Assembly (NCBI GenBank): GCA_015488755.1
Contig: WFNB01000002.1
Coordinates: 1-53,455 of the forward strand
DNA: 53,455 nucleotides
DNA from: Gammaproteobacteria bacterium
Lineage (GTDB): Bacteria; Pseudomonadota; Gammaproteobacteria; GRL18
Direction of reading: 5' to 3'
Of the stretch, positions 52,533 to 53,455 are shown piece by piece; positions within the stretch are counted from its first letter, which is position 1; every line of letters begins with the position of its first letter. The position numbers and the translations under genes were made by a program. The notes under the pieces were generated by a model, which saw only the letters and a list, made by a program, of their open reading frames with translations, was not told the origin of the DNA and did not search any database.

Positions 52533-53455
52533 ATGTCACAAATAGGCTTTGTTGTCCTTTTATTTGCCCTAGGAAGTAGTACCTACGCCTCATCAAAAGG
52601 GCAATTAAAAGAACAGGAGCTACAAAAGCTCAGACAGGATATTGCCAGCTTAAAAAGCAAACTCAAAACCCAAAATAATAAAAAATCACAATTAGAAAAA
52701 GACATTCAAGTAGCAGAACAAACCATTGCTGATAATGCTCGCCAACTTTTCTTTACCCAACAAGAAATTAACATGCTGGATAGCCGTTTAATTGAACTAA
52801 ATAATAAGTTAAAACAAAGCAATAAAAATTTATTGGTACAACAACAACTACTTTCGGGTCAACTGCAAGCAAGTTATGCCATTGGTCGCCAAGAATACGT
52901 TAAGTTATTACTTAATCAGCAAGATCCTGCCACTATTAGCCGAGTAATGACTTACTATGAATATTTTAATGAGGCTCGTAGCCAGCAAATTATGCAGATC
53001 AACCAGCTTCTGCATAGTATTAGCACCGACAAACAGAAAATCACCCAAACTCGGCAGCAGTTAAGCGATAAACAGTATCAGCTTGATCACGAAAAGCACG
53101 TTTTACAGAAACAACAAATTGACCGAAATGCACTGGTTGCCCGTTTAAGTCGGGATATTCTTTCCCAAGATAAACAATTGGAAAATCTCCTTAAAGATAA
53201 GAAAAATCTAGCCTTGCTCATTAGTAAACTTAAAAAAGCATTAGATGACATTCCCAACTTACCGACTGAAAAATCATTTCGTAAACAAAAGGGCAAACTC
53301 TATTGGCCAGCCAAGGGAAAAGTAAAAAAATTATTTAATCACTGGCGTAGTGTTGGTAAAGTAAAATGGCAAGGCAATATTATTAGCGCCAAGGAAGGTG
53401 CTCCTGTACACTCAATATCTCATGGTCGAGTCGCTTATTCTGACTGGCTTAGAGG
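52533..53455 (+). CDS. envC: Murein hydrolase activator EnvC, 3'-incomplete
   Basis: About 307 codons run to the window edge. A signal peptide (core FVVLLFALGSSTYA) is followed by two long coiled-coil stretches ('LKEQELQKLRQDIASLKSKL' onward). The start of the degenerate LytM domain follows (KGKLYWPAKGKVKKLFNHW…WQGNIISAKEGAPVHS). EnvC activates AmiA/B amidases at the septum. A TTG 18 bp upstream is an alternative start. Confidence 0.88.
   Translation, partial: MSQIGFVVLLFALGSSTYASSKGQLKEQELQKLRQDIASLKSKLKTQNNKKSQLEKDIQVAEQTIADNARQLFFTQQEINMLDSRLIELNNKLKQSNKNLLVQQQLLSGQLQASYAIGRQEYVKLLLNQQDPATISRVMTYYEYFNEARSQQIMQINQLLHSISTDKQKITQTRQQLSDKQYQLDHEKHVLQKQQIDRNALVARLSRDILSQDKQLENLLKDKKNLALLISKLKKALDDIPNLPTEKSFRKQKGKLYWPAKGKVKKLFNHWRSVGKVKWQGNIISAKEGAPVHSISHGRVAYSDWLR

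Noticed and set aside
1-53455. tRNA, rRNA or CRISPR array
   Set aside because: No cloverleaf-like sequence, rRNA segment or regularly spaced repeat was noticed on reading. A tRNAscan or CRISPR search would be decisive.

Overview
The window is AT-rich chromosomal DNA of a gammaproteobacterium. The right-hand third carries two blocks typical of that class: bioB-bioF-bioH-bioC-bioD, and trmL/murI/gpsA/secB/trxC/grxC/yibN-like next to gpmI-envC. I cannot name the genus. An abundance of redox and metal genes (cusAB, multicopper oxidase, SCO-like protein, bufferin-type peptide, arsM, ZIP permease, c5-type cytochrome) fits a free-living or host-associated marine or sediment lineage exposed to metals, but that is inference.

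Layout. 1-1.2 kb: the 3' end of an IS66-type transposase and a membrane-anchored coiled-coil protein. 1.4-4.9 kb: arsenite methyltransferase, PP2C phosphatase, ZIP permease and glutathione-S-transferase-like genes, then a response-regulator tail. 5.2-6.7 kb: a 3'-truncated type I restriction gene. 6.7-12.8 kb: a tightly overlapping operon of glutaminyl cyclotransferase, CusB, CusA and a DsbA-like protein. 12.8-14.6 kb: the decayed remains of another type I R-M operon (S fragment, half-size S, RhuM, and an hsdR start cut after about 13 recognisable codons). 14.8-20.7 kb: an exported copper/redox cluster (c5-type cytochrome, outer-membrane barrel, Tat multicopper oxidase, SCO-like protein lacking its CxxxC, and a 717-aa unknown secreted protein). 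20.7-25.5 kb: a Ser/Thr kinase-HDOD-GAF protein divergent from a sigma-54 activator with TPR-like repeats. 25.6-27.6 kb: an Asp/Glu-racemase-superfamily protein and a DUF917 protein.

The most striking part is 27.9-34.2 kb. Three consecutive large proteins (449, 722 and 467 aa) look like TULIP-fold P47/OrfX proteins, the family known from clostridial botulinum-type neurotoxin loci. They are followed by two small paralogous proteins of unknown family. The large operon and the second small gene each have a -24/-12 (sigma-54) promoter with exact spacing. Upstream of each promoter lies a pair of TGG-N10-CCA sites whose starts are exactly 32 bp apart. The kinase and sigma-54 activator a few kb away are the obvious candidates to control this regulon. 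No neurotoxin or NTNH-like gene is present in the window.

34.5-39.6 kb: EamA permease, cupin, DoxX and an orphan bufferin precursor (BufA1/DUF2282), divergent from an ECF sigma factor and a DUF3379 protein, then ung. 39.8-44.9 kb: the biotin operon, with a rhodanese gene inside it. 45.0-53.5 kb: housekeeping genes, ending in a 3'-incomplete envC.

Several database-style start codons (TTG/GTG) are replaced here by downstream ATGs where the Shine-Dalgarno sequence or family alignment supports this. All family assignments come from reading motifs by eye, not from searches.
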